From Pseudomonas sp. Ga0074129 (GTDB lineage Bacteria > Pseudomonadota > Gammaproteobacteria > Pseudomonadales > Pseudomonadaceae), in NCBI GenBank assembly GCA_001465025.1, contig LNDO01000072.1, positions 35,717-99,716 of the forward strand: 64,000 nt of DNA, read 5' to 3'. The translations under genes and the position numbers were made by a program. Below the pieces are notes generated by a model, which saw only the letters and a list, made by a program, of their open reading frames with translations, had not been told where the DNA came from and did no database searches. Of the stretch, positions 24,152 to 34,032 are shown piece after piece (the stretch's first letter is position 1; the number at the start of each line of letters is the position of its first letter).

Positions 24152-24895
24152 TTAGCCTTCAACAGCTTCGGCAGCCGGGGCTTGCTCGACGAATTCGTCG
24201 GTGCCGCCGTTAGCGTTGGTGCGACCACGGATTACCGAGTCAGCCATTGCACCCATGTACAGCTGGATGGCGCGAATGGCGTCATCGTTACCTGGGATGA
24301 TGTAGTCAACGCCTTCCGGGCTGCTGTTGGTATCGACGATGCCGATAACCGGGATACCCAGTTTGTTGGCTTCGGTGATAGCAATGCGCTCATGGTCAAC
24401 GTCGATCACGAACAGCGCGTCTGGCAGACCGCCCATGTCCTTGATACCACCCAAGCTGCGATCCAGTTTTTCCAGATCACGGGTGCGCATCAGGGCTTCT
24501 TTCTTGGTCAGCTTGGTGAAAGTACCGTCTTGCGACTGAACTTCCAGATCACGCAGACGCTTGATCGAGGCACGGATGGTTTTGTAGTTGGTCAGCATGC
24601 CGCCCAACCAGCGATGGTCAACGTACGGCGAACCGCAACGTGCTGCTTCTTCAGCAACGATCTTGCCAGCGGAACGCTTGGTGCCGACGAACAGGATCTT
24701 GTTTTTGCCAGTAGCCAGCTTCTCAACGAAAGCCAGGGCTTCGTTGAACATCGGCAGGGTTTTTTCGAGGTTGATAATATGAATCTTGTTACGCGCGCCG
24801 AAAATGTATTTACCCATTTTCGGGTTCCAGTAACGGGTCTGGTGACCGAAGTGCACACCGGCCTTCAGCATATCGCGCATGTTGACTTGGGACAT
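24152..24895 (-). CDS. rpsB: 30S ribosomal protein S2
   Basis: Small-subunit protein on the solvent side of the 30S head-body junction, needed to recruit S1. The 247-residue product has [38 protein letters not shown] and the C-terminal [28 protein letters not shown] 274-bp gap separates it from the divergent map gene. An AT-rich block at 25037-25047 could be its -10 region (TATGAT on the minus strand), leaving a leader of about 130 nt, but no clean -35 was found. Confidence 0.98.
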   Translation of the reverse strand: MSQVNMRDMLKAGVHFGHQTRYWNPKMGKYIFGARNKIHIINLEKTLPMFNEALAFVEKLATGKNKILFVGTKRSAGKIVAEEAARCGSPYVDHRWLGGMLTNYKTIRASIKRLRDLEVQSQDGTFTKLTKKEALMRTRDLEKLDRSLGGIKDMGGLPDALFVIDVDHERIAITEANKLGIPVIGIVDTNSSPEGVDYIIPGNDDAIRAIQLYMGAMADSVIRGRTNANGGTDEFVEQAPAAEAVEG

Positions 24896-25106
24896 GATAG
24901 TTCCTTGATAAGTCGGGTTAGGCCTCCACGTATCCCGATCTCCAACCCCATGAACTTGTCACAAGGCACCCAGGAAACCGTGTCGATACGTGTGTGGGTT
25001 TAGGCTTTCAGGCATGCTGCCCGTAAAGCGGCGCGTTTTATATCATAGAAAGCCGCCGCAAGCTACAAGGCTAAAGCCGGACCGACTCGCACCGCCCACT
25101 CACAAC

Positions 25107-25135
25107 TTATGGCTGCGCCTCGTAGCTGCTAAGAT
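25107..25135 (+). promoter_or_regulatory. Possible promoter of map
   Basis: TTATGG and TAAGAT are 17 bases apart, 35 bases before the map start codon. The -10 matches four of six consensus positions and the -35 is poor. The stretch just upstream resembles the decayed repeat found after rnhB, so the -35 may be fortuitous. Confidence 0.3.
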
Positions 25136-25169
25136 AACGCCCTTTTCTGTGTGCACCCGAGAGCTCGCC

Positions 25170-25952
25170 ATGACCGTCACCATCAAAACCCCCGACGAAA
25201 TCGAGAAAATGCGTGTAGCCGGTCGCCTGGCTGCCGAGGTTCTGGAAATGATCGGCGAGTACGTCAAGCCCGGCGTCACCACCGAAGAAATCGACCGCAT
25301 CTGCCATGACTATATTGTCAACGTGCAGCAGGCCATTCCTGCGCCGCTCAACTATAAAGGCTTTCCCAAGTCGATCTGCACGTCGGTCAATCATGTGGTC
25401 TGCCACGGGATCCCGAACGACAAGCCTCTAAAGGAAGGTGACGTCATCAACATCGACATCACCGTGATCAAGGATGGCTACCATGGCGACACCAGCAAAA
25501 TGTTCATGGTCGGCAAAGTGCCCGAGTGGGCCGAGCGCCTGGCCAAGGTGACCCAGGAATGCATGTATAAAGGTATCGAACTGGTCAAGCCGGGCACGCG
25601 CCTGGGTGATATCGGCGAAGTGATCCAGAAGCATGCCGAGAAAAATGGTTTCTCTGTGGTGCGCGAGTATTGTGGCCACGGCATCGGCGCCGTTTTCCAT
25701 GAAGAGCCGCAAGTCTTGCACTACGGCCGCGCCGGAACCGGCATGGAACTGCAAGAAGGCATGACCTTCACCATTGAGCCGATGATCAACCAAGGCCGCG
25801 CTGAGACCCGCACATTAGGTGACGGCTGGACCGCCATTACCAAGGATCGCAAGCTCTCCGCACAGTGGGAACACACCATTCTGGTAACCGCCGATGGCTA
25901 CGAGATCTTTACCCTGCGCAACGATGACACCATTCCCCGCACGTCAGCCTGA
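25170..25952 (+). CDS. map: Methionine aminopeptidase type I
   Basis: Removes the N-terminal methionine from new proteins. The 260-residue protein has the pita-bread metal ligands in order: Asp residues in [16 protein letters not shown], His in YCGHGIG, Glu in TIEPMIN and Glu in QWEHT. It also has the substrate His in VCHGIPN. The frame is open 60 codons upstream, but ATG at 25170 gives the family start. It is divergent from rpsB and 50 bp before glnD. Confidence 0.97.
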   Translation: MTVTIKTPDEIEKMRVAGRLAAEVLEMIGEYVKPGVTTEEIDRICHDYIVNVQQAIPAPLNYKGFPKSICTSVNHVVCHGIPNDKPLKEGDVINIDITVIKDGYHGDTSKMFMVGKVPEWAERLAKVTQECMYKGIELVKPGTRLGDIGEVIQKHAEKNGFSVVREYCGHGIGAVFHEEPQVLHYGRAGTGMELQEGMTFTIEPMINQGRAETRTLGDGWTAITKDRKLSAQWEHTILVTADGYEIFTLRNDDTIPRTSA

Positions 25953-26002
25953 CCCCTCGGGGCATTCTCACCGCGACTGTTCTTGTATTAAGGAAAGCTG
26001 TC

Positions 26003-28702
26003 ATGCCGCAGGTAGATCCCGAACTGTTTGACCGCGGTCAGTTCCAGGCGGAACTGGCCCTCAAGGCCAGCCCCATTGCAGCCTTCAAAAAAGCCATTCG
26101 CCATGCGCGCGAGGTGCTTGATGAGCGCTTCAAGAGCGGGCGAGAGGTTCGCCGCCTTGTTGAAGACCGTGCCTGGTTCGTCGATCAGATCCTGCGCGAG
26201 GCATGGGACCGCCTGCCTTGGAGTGAAGACGCCGATATCGCCCTGCTGGCCGTCGGCGGCTATGGCCGTGGAGAATTGCACCCCTTCTCGGACATCGACC
26301 TGCTGATATTGCTGGATAACGCTGATCACGAAACCTTCCGTGAGCCCATCGAGCATTTTCTTACCCTGCTCTGGGACATCGGCCTGGAAGTCGGACAAAG
26401 CGTACGCAGTGTGGACGAGTGCGCCAGCGAGGCTCGCGCCGACCTGACGGTGATAACTAACCTGATGGAAAGCCGCACCATCGCAGGCCCCGAGCGCCTG
26501 CGCCAGCGCATGCAGGAAGTCACCAGCACCGAGCAGATGTGGCCCAGCAAAGATTTCTTCCTGGCCAAGCACAAAGAACAGCGCGCGCGTCACGGCAAAT
26601 ACAACGACACCGAATACAACCTTGAACCCAACGTCAAAGGCTCACCCGGTGGGCTGCGCGATATCCAAACCATTCTCTGGGTCGCACGCCGGCATTTCGG
26701 CACCCTTAACCTGCACGCCATGGTTGGCCAGGGCTTTTTGCTGGAAAGCGAATACGCCCTGCTCGCCTCCAGCCAGGAGTTTCTTTGGAAGGTGCGCTAT
26801 GCCCTGCACATGCTCGCCGGGCGCGCCGAAGACCGCTTGCTGTTCGATCACCAAAGCAAGGTAGCCACCCTGCTGGGCTTCGAAGACAGCGACAGTAAAC
26901 GCGCCATCGAGCGCTTTATGCAGAAGTACTACCGCGTGGTGATGGCGATTGCCGAACTCAGCGACCTAATTGTTCAGCATTTCGAAGAGCAAATCCTGCG
27001 TGCCGGTGAAATCGGCATGGCCACCCCGCTCAACAGCCGCTTTCTGTTACGCGATGGCTACATCGAAGCGGCGCACCCCAACGTATTCAAGCGCACGCCG
27101 TTCGCCATCATGGAAATCTTCGTGCTGATGGCCCAACACCCTGACATCAAAGGCGTGTGCGCCAACAGCATCCGCCTGCTGCGCGAGCATCGCCACCTGA
27201 TCGATGATGACTTTCGCCGCGACATTCGCAACACCAGCCTGTTCGTCGAGCTGTTCAAAAGCCCCCAGGGCATTCACCGCAACCTGCGGCGCATGAACCG
27301 CTACGGCATTCTTGGCCTGTATCTGCCGGAGTTCGGCCATATCGTTGGGCAGATGCAGCACGACCTGTTCCACATCTATACCGTCGATGCGCACACCCTC
27401 AACCTGATCAAACACCTGCGCAAATTCAAATGGCCAGAGCTGGCGGAAAAATTCCCGCTGGCCAGCAAGCTGATCGACAAGCTGCCTAAACCCGAACTGA
27501 TCTACCTGGCCGGCCTCTATCACGACATTGGCAAGGGTCGCGGCGGCGATCACTCCGAACTCGGTGCAGTCGATGCAGAAGCATTCTGCGTACGCCACCA
27601 ATTGCCCAACTGGGATTCCAAGCTGATCGTCTGGCTGGTGCAGCATCACCTTGTTATGTCCACTACGGCGCAGCGCAAGGACTTGTCCGACCCGCAAGTG
27701 ATCTTTGATTTTGCCCGCTTGGTGGGCGACCAGACGCGCCTTGACTACCTCTACGTGCTGACCGTGGCCGATATCAATGCCACCAATCCCAGCCTGTGGA
27801 ACTCCTGGCGCGCCAGCCTGCTGCGTCAGCTCTACACCGAAACCAAGCGCGCCCTGCGCCGTGGCCTGGAAAACCCGCTGGACCGCGAAGAGCAGATTCG
27901 CCTAACGCAAAGCGCGGCCCTGGACATTCTGGTGCGCGGCGGTACCGATGCCGACGATGCCGAACAACTGTGGGCGCAACTGGGTGACGATTACTTCCTG
28001 CGCCACAATGCTGCCGACGTGGCCTGGCATTGCGAGGCGATCCTGCAACACCCCGCAGACGGCGATCCGCTGGTGTTGATCAAGGAAACCACCCAGCGCG
28101 AATTCGAGGGCGGTACGCAAATCTTCATTTATGCCCCCGACCAGCATGATTTCTTCGCTGTGACCGTGGCGGCCATGGCTCAGCTCAACCTGAACATCCA
28201 CGACGCACGGATTCTCACCTCTACCAGCCAGTTCACCCTCGACACCTACATTGTGCTCGAAGGCGAAGGCGGCTCGATTGGCGATAACCCGGCGCGCATC
28301 CGGGAAATTCGCCAAGGCCTGATCGATGCACTGAAGAATCCAGACGAGTACCCGAGCATCATCCAACGCCGCGTGCCGCGTCAGCTCAAGCACTTTGCGT
28401 TTGCCCCGCAGGTGACCATCCATAACGATGCGCATCGCCCGGTCACCATCCTTGAAGTTACCGCCCCCGACCGCCCCGGCTTGCTGGCACGGATCGGGCG
28501 GATTTTCCTGGAGTTCGACCTGTCGCTGCAGAACGCCAAGATCGCCACCTTGGGCGAGCGTGTGGAAGACGTTTTCTTCGTCACCGATGCTGCCAATCAG
28601 CCACTGTCCGATCCCGAACTGTGCACGCGCTTGCAAGCCACCATGGTGGCGCAACTGTCAGACAGCTCAGGCCAGCCCGAACCCAGCCGAATCAATATCT
28701 AA
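26003..28702 (+). CDS. glnD: PII uridylyltransferase / uridylyl-removing enzyme
   Basis: Senses glutamine and adds or removes UMP on the PII proteins, controlling nitrogen assimilation. The 899-residue protein has a nucleotidyltransferase domain with [17 protein letters not shown] at about residues 83-99. An HD hydrolase domain follows with [17 protein letters not shown] near 505-521, then two ACT domains near 709 and 812, the second beginning [19 protein letters not shown] at 26003 follows TTAAGGAAAG. It lies between map and dapC, as in other pseudomonads. Confidence 0.98.
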   Translation: MPQVDPELFDRGQFQAELALKASPIAAFKKAIRHAREVLDERFKSGREVRRLVEDRAWFVDQILREAWDRLPWSEDADIALLAVGGYGRGELHPFSDIDLLILLDNADHETFREPIEHFLTLLWDIGLEVGQSVRSVDECASEARADLTVITNLMESRTIAGPERLRQRMQEVTSTEQMWPSKDFFLAKHKEQRARHGKYNDTEYNLEPNVKGSPGGLRDIQTILWVARRHFGTLNLHAMVGQGFLLESEYALLASSQEFLWKVRYALHMLAGRAEDRLLFDHQSKVATLLGFEDSDSKRAIERFMQKYYRVVMAIAELSDLIVQHFEEQILRAGEIGMATPLNSRFLLRDGYIEAAHPNVFKRTPFAIMEIFVLMAQHPDIKGVCANSIRLLREHRHLIDDDFRRDIRNTSLFVELFKSPQGIHRNLRRMNRYGILGLYLPEFGHIVGQMQHDLFHIYTVDAHTLNLIKHLRKFKWPELAEKFPLASKLIDKLPKPELIYLAGLYHDIGKGRGGDHSELGAVDAEAFCVRHQLPNWDSKLIVWLVQHHLVMSTTAQRKDLSDPQVIFDFARLVGDQTRLDYLYVLTVADINATNPSLWNSWRASLLRQLYTETKRALRRGLENPLDREEQIRLTQSAALDILVRGGTDADDAEQLWAQLGDDYFLRHNAADVAWHCEAILQHPADGDPLVLIKETTQREFEGGTQIFIYAPDQHDFFAVTVAAMAQLNLNIHDARILTSTSQFTLDTYIVLEGEGGSIGDNPARIREIRQGLIDALKNPDEYPSIIQRRVPRQLKHFAFAPQVTIHNDAHRPVTILEVTAPDRPGLLARIGRIFLEFDLSLQNAKIATLGERVEDVFFVTDAANQPLSDPELCTRLQATMVAQLSDSSGQPEPSRINI

Positions 28703-28715
28703 CATGCCTTGAACG

Positions 28716-28738
28716 GCCCGGCAGACGCAGTGCCGGGC
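28716..28738 (+). other. Hairpin between glnD and dapC
   Basis: GCCCGGCA and TGCCGGGC form an eight-bp stem with a seven-base loop 14 bases after the glnD stop. It is followed by GCTTGC, not a T tract, so termination is possible but weak. It lies 22 bp before the dapC start. Confidence 0.45.
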
Positions 28739-28760
28739 GCTTGCACATCAGGAAACAACG

Positions 28761-29957
28761 ATGAACGACGCGTTAAATCAGTTGCAGCCCTACCCGTTCG
28801 AAAAGCTTCGCGCCTTGCTGGGCGGCGTCCAGGTCCCGGCGGACAAATCGCCGATAGCCCTGTCAATTGGCGAACCGAAACACCGCTCGCCGGATTTTGT
28901 CGCTGCGGCCCTGAGCGCCAACCTTGATCAACTGGCGGTCTACCCGACGACCCTCGGCATCCCCGCGCTGCGTGAAGCCATTGCTCAATGGTGCAGCCGC
29001 CGTTTTGCTCTGTCGAGCGGCCTGCTTGATCCGGCGCGCCATGTGCTGCCGGTCAATGGCACCCGCGAGGCCTTGTTTGCGTTTACTCAGGCGGTGGTTA
29101 AACGTGATGAAGGCGGCTTGGTGGTCAGCCCCAACCCGTTCTATCAGATCTACGAAGGCGCGGCCTTTCTCGCCGGTGCGCAGCCGCACTACCTGCCGTG
29201 CCTGGAAGAGCATGGCTTCAACCCGGATTTCGACGCGGTCAGCGACGAAGTCTGGCAGCGCTGCCAAATCCTCTTTCTCTGCTCGCCCGGCAACCCGACC
29301 GGCGCGCTGATTCCGCTGGCAACGCTGAAAAAGTTGATCGCGCTGGCCGATAAATTCGACTTCGTGATTGCCGCCGACGAGTGCTACAGCGAACTGTATT
29401 TCGATGAAGTCAATCCACCGGCCGGCTTGCTGACCGCTTGCGGCGAACTGGGCCGCCACGACTTCAAACGCTGCGTGGTGTTCCACAGCCTGTCCAAGCG
29501 CTCCAACCTGCCGGGGCTGCGTTCCGGTTTTGTCGCTGGCGACGCCGACATTCTGAAATCTTTCCTGCTGTACCGTACCTACCACGGCTGCGCCATGCCG
29601 GTGCAAACCCAGTTGGCCAGTGTGGCGGCATGGAATGACGAAGCCCACGTCAAAGCCAACCGCGACCTGTACCGCGAGAAGTTCGACGCGGTGCTGACGA
29701 TTCTGCAAGGCGTGCTCGATGTACAGCGGCCAGATGGCGGTTTCTACCTTTGGGCAAAAACTCCGATAGACGATGAAACATTTACCCGCGAGCTGTTTGC
29801 CCGCGAGCATGTCACCGTAGTGCCCGGCTCGTACCTGTCGCGCGCCGTGGACGGCAGCAACCCTGGCGCTGGCCGCGTGCGCATGGCACTGGTCGCACCA
29901 CTGGCCGAGTGCGTGGCGGCAGCCGAACGTATCCGTGATTTTGTAAAGAGCCTCTGA
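28761..29957 (+). CDS. dapC: Succinyldiaminopimelate transaminase
   Basis: PLP-dependent fold type I aminotransferase; in this context it makes N-succinyl-LL-diaminopimelate in lysine and peptidoglycan synthesis. The 398-residue product has LFLCSPGNPTGALI, the AADECYSELYFDE cofactor region and the PLP lysine in HSLSKRSNLPGLRSGF. Assignment to DapC rather than another class I/II transaminase rests on similarity and on the location between glnD and dapD. Its stop shares a base with the next start. Confidence 0.93.
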   Translation: MNDALNQLQPYPFEKLRALLGGVQVPADKSPIALSIGEPKHRSPDFVAAALSANLDQLAVYPTTLGIPALREAIAQWCSRRFALSSGLLDPARHVLPVNGTREALFAFTQAVVKRDEGGLVVSPNPFYQIYEGAAFLAGAQPHYLPCLEEHGFNPDFDAVSDEVWQRCQILFLCSPGNPTGALIPLATLKKLIALADKFDFVIAADECYSELYFDEVNPPAGLLTACGELGRHDFKRCVVFHSLSKRSNLPGLRSGFVAGDADILKSFLLYRTYHGCAMPVQTQLASVAAWNDEAHVKANRDLYREKFDAVLTILQGVLDVQRPDGGFYLWAKTPIDDETFTRELFAREHVTVVPGSYLSRAVDGSNPGAGRVRMALVAPLAECVAAAERIRDFVKSL

Positions 29958-30304
29958 TGAGCAAGACCCTGTTTGGCATCAAAGCCTGCGACACCATGAA
30001 AAAAGCCCGCACCTGGCTCGACGAGCACGGGGTAAGCTACGCCTTTCATGATTACAAAGCCTGCGGCATCGACCGTGGCAACCTGGAAAAGTGGTGCAAC
30101 GAGCATGGTTGGGAAACCGTCCTGAACCGTGCTGGCACCACCTTCCGCAAGCTGGATGAGGCGCAGAAAAGCGACCTCGATCAGCACAAGGCGATCGAAC
30201 TCATGCTCGCCCAACCGTCGATGATCAAACGCCCGGTGCTGGATCTCGGCAACAAAACACTGGTGGGCTTCAAGGCCGACCGTTATGCCGCCGAACTGGT
30301 TTGA
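29957..30304 (+). CDS. ArsC/Spx-family thioredoxin-fold protein (YffB-like)
   Basis: A 115-residue ArsC-fold protein with a single Cys at position 11 in FGIKACDTMKKARTWL, DYKACGID, and the cis-Pro region MIKRPVLDLGNK. Proteins of this subfamily (YffB) bind glutathione and resemble arsenate reductase, but the true substrate is not established. It overlaps the dapC stop by one base and precedes dapD, so it is in the dap operon. A role in lysine synthesis is not implied by the sequence. Confidence 0.85.
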   Translation: MSKTLFGIKACDTMKKARTWLDEHGVSYAFHDYKACGIDRGNLEKWCNEHGWETVLNRAGTTFRKLDEAQKSDLDQHKAIELMLAQPSMIKRPVLDLGNKTLVGFKADRYAAELV

Positions 30305-30343
30305 ACCAGTCGGCCCACACGAATTTGCGTTAAGGAAAACAAT

Positions 30344-31378
30344 ATGAACACAACCCCATTCAGCCTGGCCTTTGGCGTTGGCACCCAGAATCGCCAAGGC
30401 ACTTGGTTGGAAGTCTTCTACGCCCAGCCGTTGCTCAACCCGCCCCACGAGTTGGTCTCCAAGGTTGTGGAGAAAATCGGTTATGAAGGTGGCAACCAAG
30501 CCATCGCCATCACCACCAACCAGGCAGGTGATCTGGCCGAAGCGCTCAAGCATGTCGACAGCGCCCAAGCCGCCCTGCTGACTCGCTTGGCCGAAAGCCA
30601 GAAGCCGCTGGTGGTCACCCTGCTGGCCGAAGACGCCGCGCTGACCAGCACCCCTGAGGCCTACCTGAAACTGCACCTGCTGTCGCACCGTTTGGTGAAG
30701 CCGCATGGTCTGAACCTCACCGGTATTTTCCCGCTGCTGCCGAACGTGGCCTGGACCAGCCAAGGCGCAGTTGATTTGGGCGAACTGGCTGAGCGTCAGC
30801 TGGAAGCGCGCCTGAAAGGCGAACTGCTGGAAGTGTTCTCGGTCGACAAGTTCCCGAAAATGACCGACTACGTGGTGCCGAGCGGCGTGCGTATCGCTGA
30901 CAGCGCGCGTATTCGCCTGGGTGCCTACGTGGGCGAAGGCACCACCGTGATGCACGAAGGCTTCGTCAACTTCAACGCAGGTACCGCTGGCCCCGGCATG
31001 ATCGAAGGCCGTGTGTCGGCAGGCGTGTTCGTTGGCAAAGGTTCAGACCTGGGTGGCGGCTGCTCGACCATGGGTACCCTGTCCGGCGGCGGCAATATCG
31101 TCATTTCCGTGGGAGAAGGCTGCCTGATCGGCGCTAACGCTGGCATTGGCATTCCATTGGGCGACCGCAACACCGTGGAATCCGGCCTGTACATCACCGC
31201 CGGTACCAAGGTCGCACTGCTCGATGCCGACAACCAACTGGTCAAGGTGCTCAAAGCCCGCGACCTGGCTGGCCAGCCAGACTTGCTGTTCCGTCGCAAC
31301 TCGCAAACCGGTGCAGTGGAGTGCAAAACCCACAAGTCGGCCATCGAGTTGAACGAAGCCCTGCACGCGCACAACTAA
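30344..31378 (+). CDS. dapD: 2,3,4,5-tetrahydropyridine-2,6-dicarboxylate N-succinyltransferase
   Basis: Succinylates tetrahydrodipicolinate, the step before DapC in the lysine/diaminopimelate pathway. The 344-residue protein is the longer pseudomonad-type DapD. The N-terminal half is alpha/beta; the left-handed beta-helix runs from about residue 170 (VPSGVRIADSARIRLGAYVGEGTTVMHEG) to about 300, with GGGCSTMGTLSGGGN and GIPLGDRNTVESGLYI. ATG at 30344 follows TTAAGGAAAA. Its TAA stop is the first base of the palindromic element that follows. Confidence 0.96.
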   Translation: MNTTPFSLAFGVGTQNRQGTWLEVFYAQPLLNPPHELVSKVVEKIGYEGGNQAIAITTNQAGDLAEALKHVDSAQAALLTRLAESQKPLVVTLLAEDAALTSTPEAYLKLHLLSHRLVKPHGLNLTGIFPLLPNVAWTSQGAVDLGELAERQLEARLKGELLEVFSVDKFPKMTDYVVPSGVRIADSARIRLGAYVGEGTTVMHEGFVNFNAGTAGPGMIEGRVSAGVFVGKGSDLGGGCSTMGTLSGGGNIVISVGEGCLIGANAGIGIPLGDRNTVESGLYITAGTKVALLDADNQLVKVLKARDLAGQPDLLFRRNSQTGAVECKTHKSAIELNEALHAHN

Positions 31379-31518
31379 AAAGTTGGTTTAGCGCGGCTGC
31401 GCTCGCCCATACTGCGCTGCACTAAGGCTCGGACGCTCATTTACACCTGTAAACTCCGCGTCCTCGCCTTATTGCGCCTTGTCTGTGCTTCGCTCGCAAC
31501 GCGTTAAACCCAACTTTT
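31378..31518. repeat. Long palindromic intergenic element, copy A
   Basis: The outer arms AAAAGTTGGTTTAGCGCG (from 31378) and CGCGTTAAACCCAACTTTT (to 31518) pair with one gap and one mismatch. The inside carries, on the minus strand, GCGGAGTTTAC-AGGT-GTAAATGAGC (31436-31460). That core recurs in copy B at 47144-47258 in the opposite orientation with different arms. The element fills the dapD-csdA gap almost completely, begins at the dapD stop codon and ends with four T on the plus strand, so it may end dapD transcripts. Confidence 0.85.
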
Positions 31519-31544
31519 AGCCGCCAGATAAACGCTGAAAAACC

Positions 31545-32750
31545 ATGCCTCTGACTTCCCCTTGGCGCGCTGACTTCCCCGGCATTCTGGCCCTTGCGGC
31601 CGAAGGCCAGACCTATCTGGACAGCGCCGCCACCGCGCAAAAACCTCAGGCCATGCTCGACGCCCTGCTCGGCTATTACGCCGGCGGCGCGGCCAATGTG
31701 CACCGCGCCCAGCACATGCCGGGCGAACGGGCCACCCGCGCCTTTGAAGCCACGCGGGAGAAAGCCGCGCGCTGGCTGAATGCCGCCGACGCGCAGCAAA
31801 TCGTCTTCACCCGCAGCGCCACCGAAGCGTTCAATCTGCTGGCCTATGGCCTGGAGCATCGTTTCATTGCGGGTGACGAAATCGTCATCAGCGCGCTGGA
31901 ACATCACGCCAACCTGCTGCCGTGGCAACAACTGGCGCAGCGTCGCCAACTCAAATTGGTGGTGCTGCCACTCGATACGCATGGTTTGATCGACCTCAGC
32001 CAAGCGGCGCAGTTAATCGGCCCGCGCACCCGCCTGCTGGCGGTCAGCCAACTGTCCAATGTGCTCGGCTGCTGGCAACCGCTTGAACCGCTGACGGCAC
32101 TGGCTAAGGCGCAAGGCGCGCTGACAGTGGTCGATGGCAGCCAGGGTGTGGTGCACGGCCGCACGGATGTGCAGGCGCTCAGTTGTGATTTTTATATCTG
32201 TTCCAGCCACAAACTCTATGGCCCGGACGGCGTAGGCCTGCTCTATGGTCGCCCGCAGGCACTTGAGCAACTGGCGCACTGGCAGTTTGGCGGCGAAATG
32301 CTGCTGCATACTGACTACCACAACGCCCGCTTTCGCCCCGCGCCATTGGGTTTTGAGGCGGGCACACCGCCGATTGCCTCGGTAATCGCGTTGGGGGCCA
32401 GCTTGGATTACCTGAGCAGTCTTGATGCGGCGGCTGTGAGCACCCACGAAGCGGCCCTGCATGCCGAGCTACTTAGCGGCTTGCGGCAGCGCCAGGCCGT
32501 GCGTTTACTCGGGACGCCCAGCGCGGCCTTGGCCAGTTTTGTGGTCGAGGGCGTGCACCATGCTGACCTCGCTCACCTGCTAAGCGAACAAGGCATTGCC
32601 GTGCGCGCAGGCCATCACTGCGCCATGCCACTGCTGCAGGGGCTTGGCCTGAGTGGTGCGGTTCGAGTGTCGCTGGGGCTGTATAACGATGACGCGGATC
32701 TGCAGCGCTTCTTCAACGCATTGGATCAAGCCCTGGAGCTACTGCTATGA
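31545..32750 (+). CDS. csdA: Cysteine desulfurase, group II (CsdA type)
   Basis: PLP enzyme that takes sulfur from cysteine and passes the persulfide to its SufE-like partner, encoded next. The 401-residue product has YLDSAATAQKPQAMLDAL, the cofactor-binding His in ALEHHANLLPW, the PLP lysine in SSHKLYGPDGVG (about residue 222) and the catalytic Cys in VRAGHHCAMPL (about residue 359). The short active-site loop is typical of group II. It overlaps csdE by four bases. Confidence 0.95.
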   Translation: MPLTSPWRADFPGILALAAEGQTYLDSAATAQKPQAMLDALLGYYAGGAANVHRAQHMPGERATRAFEATREKAARWLNAADAQQIVFTRSATEAFNLLAYGLEHRFIAGDEIVISALEHHANLLPWQQLAQRRQLKLVVLPLDTHGLIDLSQAAQLIGPRTRLLAVSQLSNVLGCWQPLEPLTALAKAQGALTVVDGSQGVVHGRTDVQALSCDFYICSSHKLYGPDGVGLLYGRPQALEQLAHWQFGGEMLLHTDYHNARFRPAPLGFEAGTPPIASVIALGASLDYLSSLDAAAVSTHEAALHAELLSGLRQRQAVRLLGTPSAALASFVVEGVHHADLAHLLSEQGIAVRAGHHCAMPLLQGLGLSGAVRVSLGLYNDDADLQRFFNALDQALELLL

Positions 32751-33178
32751 CCCTGCCACAGAGTGCGCAAATTGCCTTGCAGGCATTCAGTGCATGCCAG
32801 GGGTGGGAGCAACGTGCGCGCCTGTTGATGCAGTGGGGCGACCAACTAACGCCGCTGAGCGAGGCCGAGCGCTGCGAAGCCAACCGTGTCAGCGGCTGCG
32901 AAAGCCAAGTATGGCTGGTGGTCGAGCGCCAGGGCGAGCATTGGCAATTACGCGCCAGCAGCGATGCCCGTCTGTTGCGCGGGTTGCTTGCGCTGCTACT
33001 GGCCCGAGTCAACGGCCTTGGTGCAATGGACATGGCGCAGGTGGATCTGCCAGGTTGGTTTAGCCAACTCAGCTTGGCGCGTCACCTGTCGCCGTCACGC
33101 AGCAACGGCCTGCAGGCCGTGCTGACACGCATGCAGGCGCTACTGGCAGTTGCCGATCAGGGTTGCATCCGCCACTGA
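32747..33178 (+). CDS. csdE: Cysteine desulfuration protein CsdE/SufE family
   Basis: Sulfur acceptor for CsdA. The 143-residue protein has the conserved active-site Cys in NRVSGCESQVWLV, after LMQWGDQLTPLSEAERCEA. It overlaps csdA by four bases (ATGA). Its last 22 bases overlap the 3' end of the convergent solute-binding gene. In E. coli the third partner of this system is TcdA (CsdL); here tcdA lies about 850 bp away on the other strand. Confidence 0.94.
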   Translation: MTLPQSAQIALQAFSACQGWEQRARLLMQWGDQLTPLSEAERCEANRVSGCESQVWLVVERQGEHWQLRASSDARLLRGLLALLLARVNGLGAMDMAQVDLPGWFSQLSLARHLSPSRSNGLQAVLTRMQALLAVADQGCIRH

Positions 33179-33960
33179 TCGACGCGCCCTTCGTTCAAGG
33201 CTTGCTGCAACCGCGCTAACTCACCGCTGCGTTGCAAGCGGCGTAAACCGTCGTTAAACACCTGCCTCAGGGTATCGGCGCGCGGGTCGTTTTTGCGAAA
33301 CAGCACATGCAGCGGCTCGCGATGCAGGCGCGTTGGATGGTGCGTGATCTGTTGGCGTTGCTCTGGCGAAAACAGTCGATTGATCATGGCGTAGCCTGCG
33401 GCACGGTCCTGCGGATAAAAGTCCACGCGGCCAAGGCTGAGCAGGCGAAATCCGGTTTCTTCCTTACCGCTTTGCTGCACCTGCAGCAGATTCTGTTCAA
33501 GGGCAGCATCGAACTGAGTGCCATAGGCAAAGCCCAGCGTAGTGGCGATACGGAACGCGCGTAAGTCTTCGATCGTGGACCAGTTCAGCACCTGATCAGC
33601 CCGCTGAAACAGCACCACATCGCCACTTACCAGCGGATCACTACAGGTGCTGACACGCTGTCGAGCAGTACTGCACAGGTAGGGCAATATCCCATCTAGG
33701 GTGCCGTCCTCCAGCATCTTCAGGTTGCGGTCCCAAGGGTAATAAACGTATTCGACCCGATAACCGGCAGCCTCGAAGACTTCACGCACCAACCGCGGCA
33801 GCGCACCGCCATCCTCGCGTTGTTGCTCGACATAAGGCAGCCAATCTCCAGTACCGATACGCACGCTGTTGTCCGCCCAAGCGTGATTGGCTAACGCACT
33901 GGCTGCACACAACAGGAGAAGCCAAAACCGGCTCGGAAGATATTTCAGCACGTTCAACAC
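33157..33960 (-). CDS. Periplasmic solute-binding protein, family 3
   Basis: A 267-residue protein with a signal peptide (VLKYLPSRFWLLLLCAASALA, cleaved near NHAWA-DN). It then has a bilobal type II binding-protein fold: VRIGTGDWLPYVEQQREDGG, AGYRVEYVYYPWDRNLKMLE, and a C-terminal lobe ending SGELARLQQALNEG. Such proteins bind amino acids or similar polar ligands, but no ABC permease genes are next to it, so the ligand is unknown and it may be an orphan sensor. GTG at 33960 has GAGG six bases upstream; the frame is open to 34011. Confidence 0.85.
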   Translation of the reverse strand: MLNVLKYLPSRFWLLLLCAASALANHAWADNSVRIGTGDWLPYVEQQREDGGALPRLVREVFEAAGYRVEYVYYPWDRNLKMLEDGTLDGILPYLCSTARQRVSTCSDPLVSGDVVLFQRADQVLNWSTIEDLRAFRIATTLGFAYGTQFDAALEQNLLQVQQSGKEETGFRLLSLGRVDFYPQDRAAGYAMINRLFSPEQRQQITHHPTRLHREPLHVLFRKNDPRADTLRQVFNDGLRRLQRSGELARLQQALNEGRVDQWRMQP

Positions 33961-34032
33961 ACTGCACCTCAAGGAAGAAACAGCACACCCCTGCTGAATA
34001 CGGCTTGGCAACTACGGGTTACGAACAAGCAC

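Noticed and set aside
31378-31518. Palindromic element as an insertion sequence or MITE
   Set aside because: No flanking target duplication was seen and the outer arms of the two copies are unrelated, which does not fit ends recognised by one transposase. It was kept as a repeat of unknown origin.
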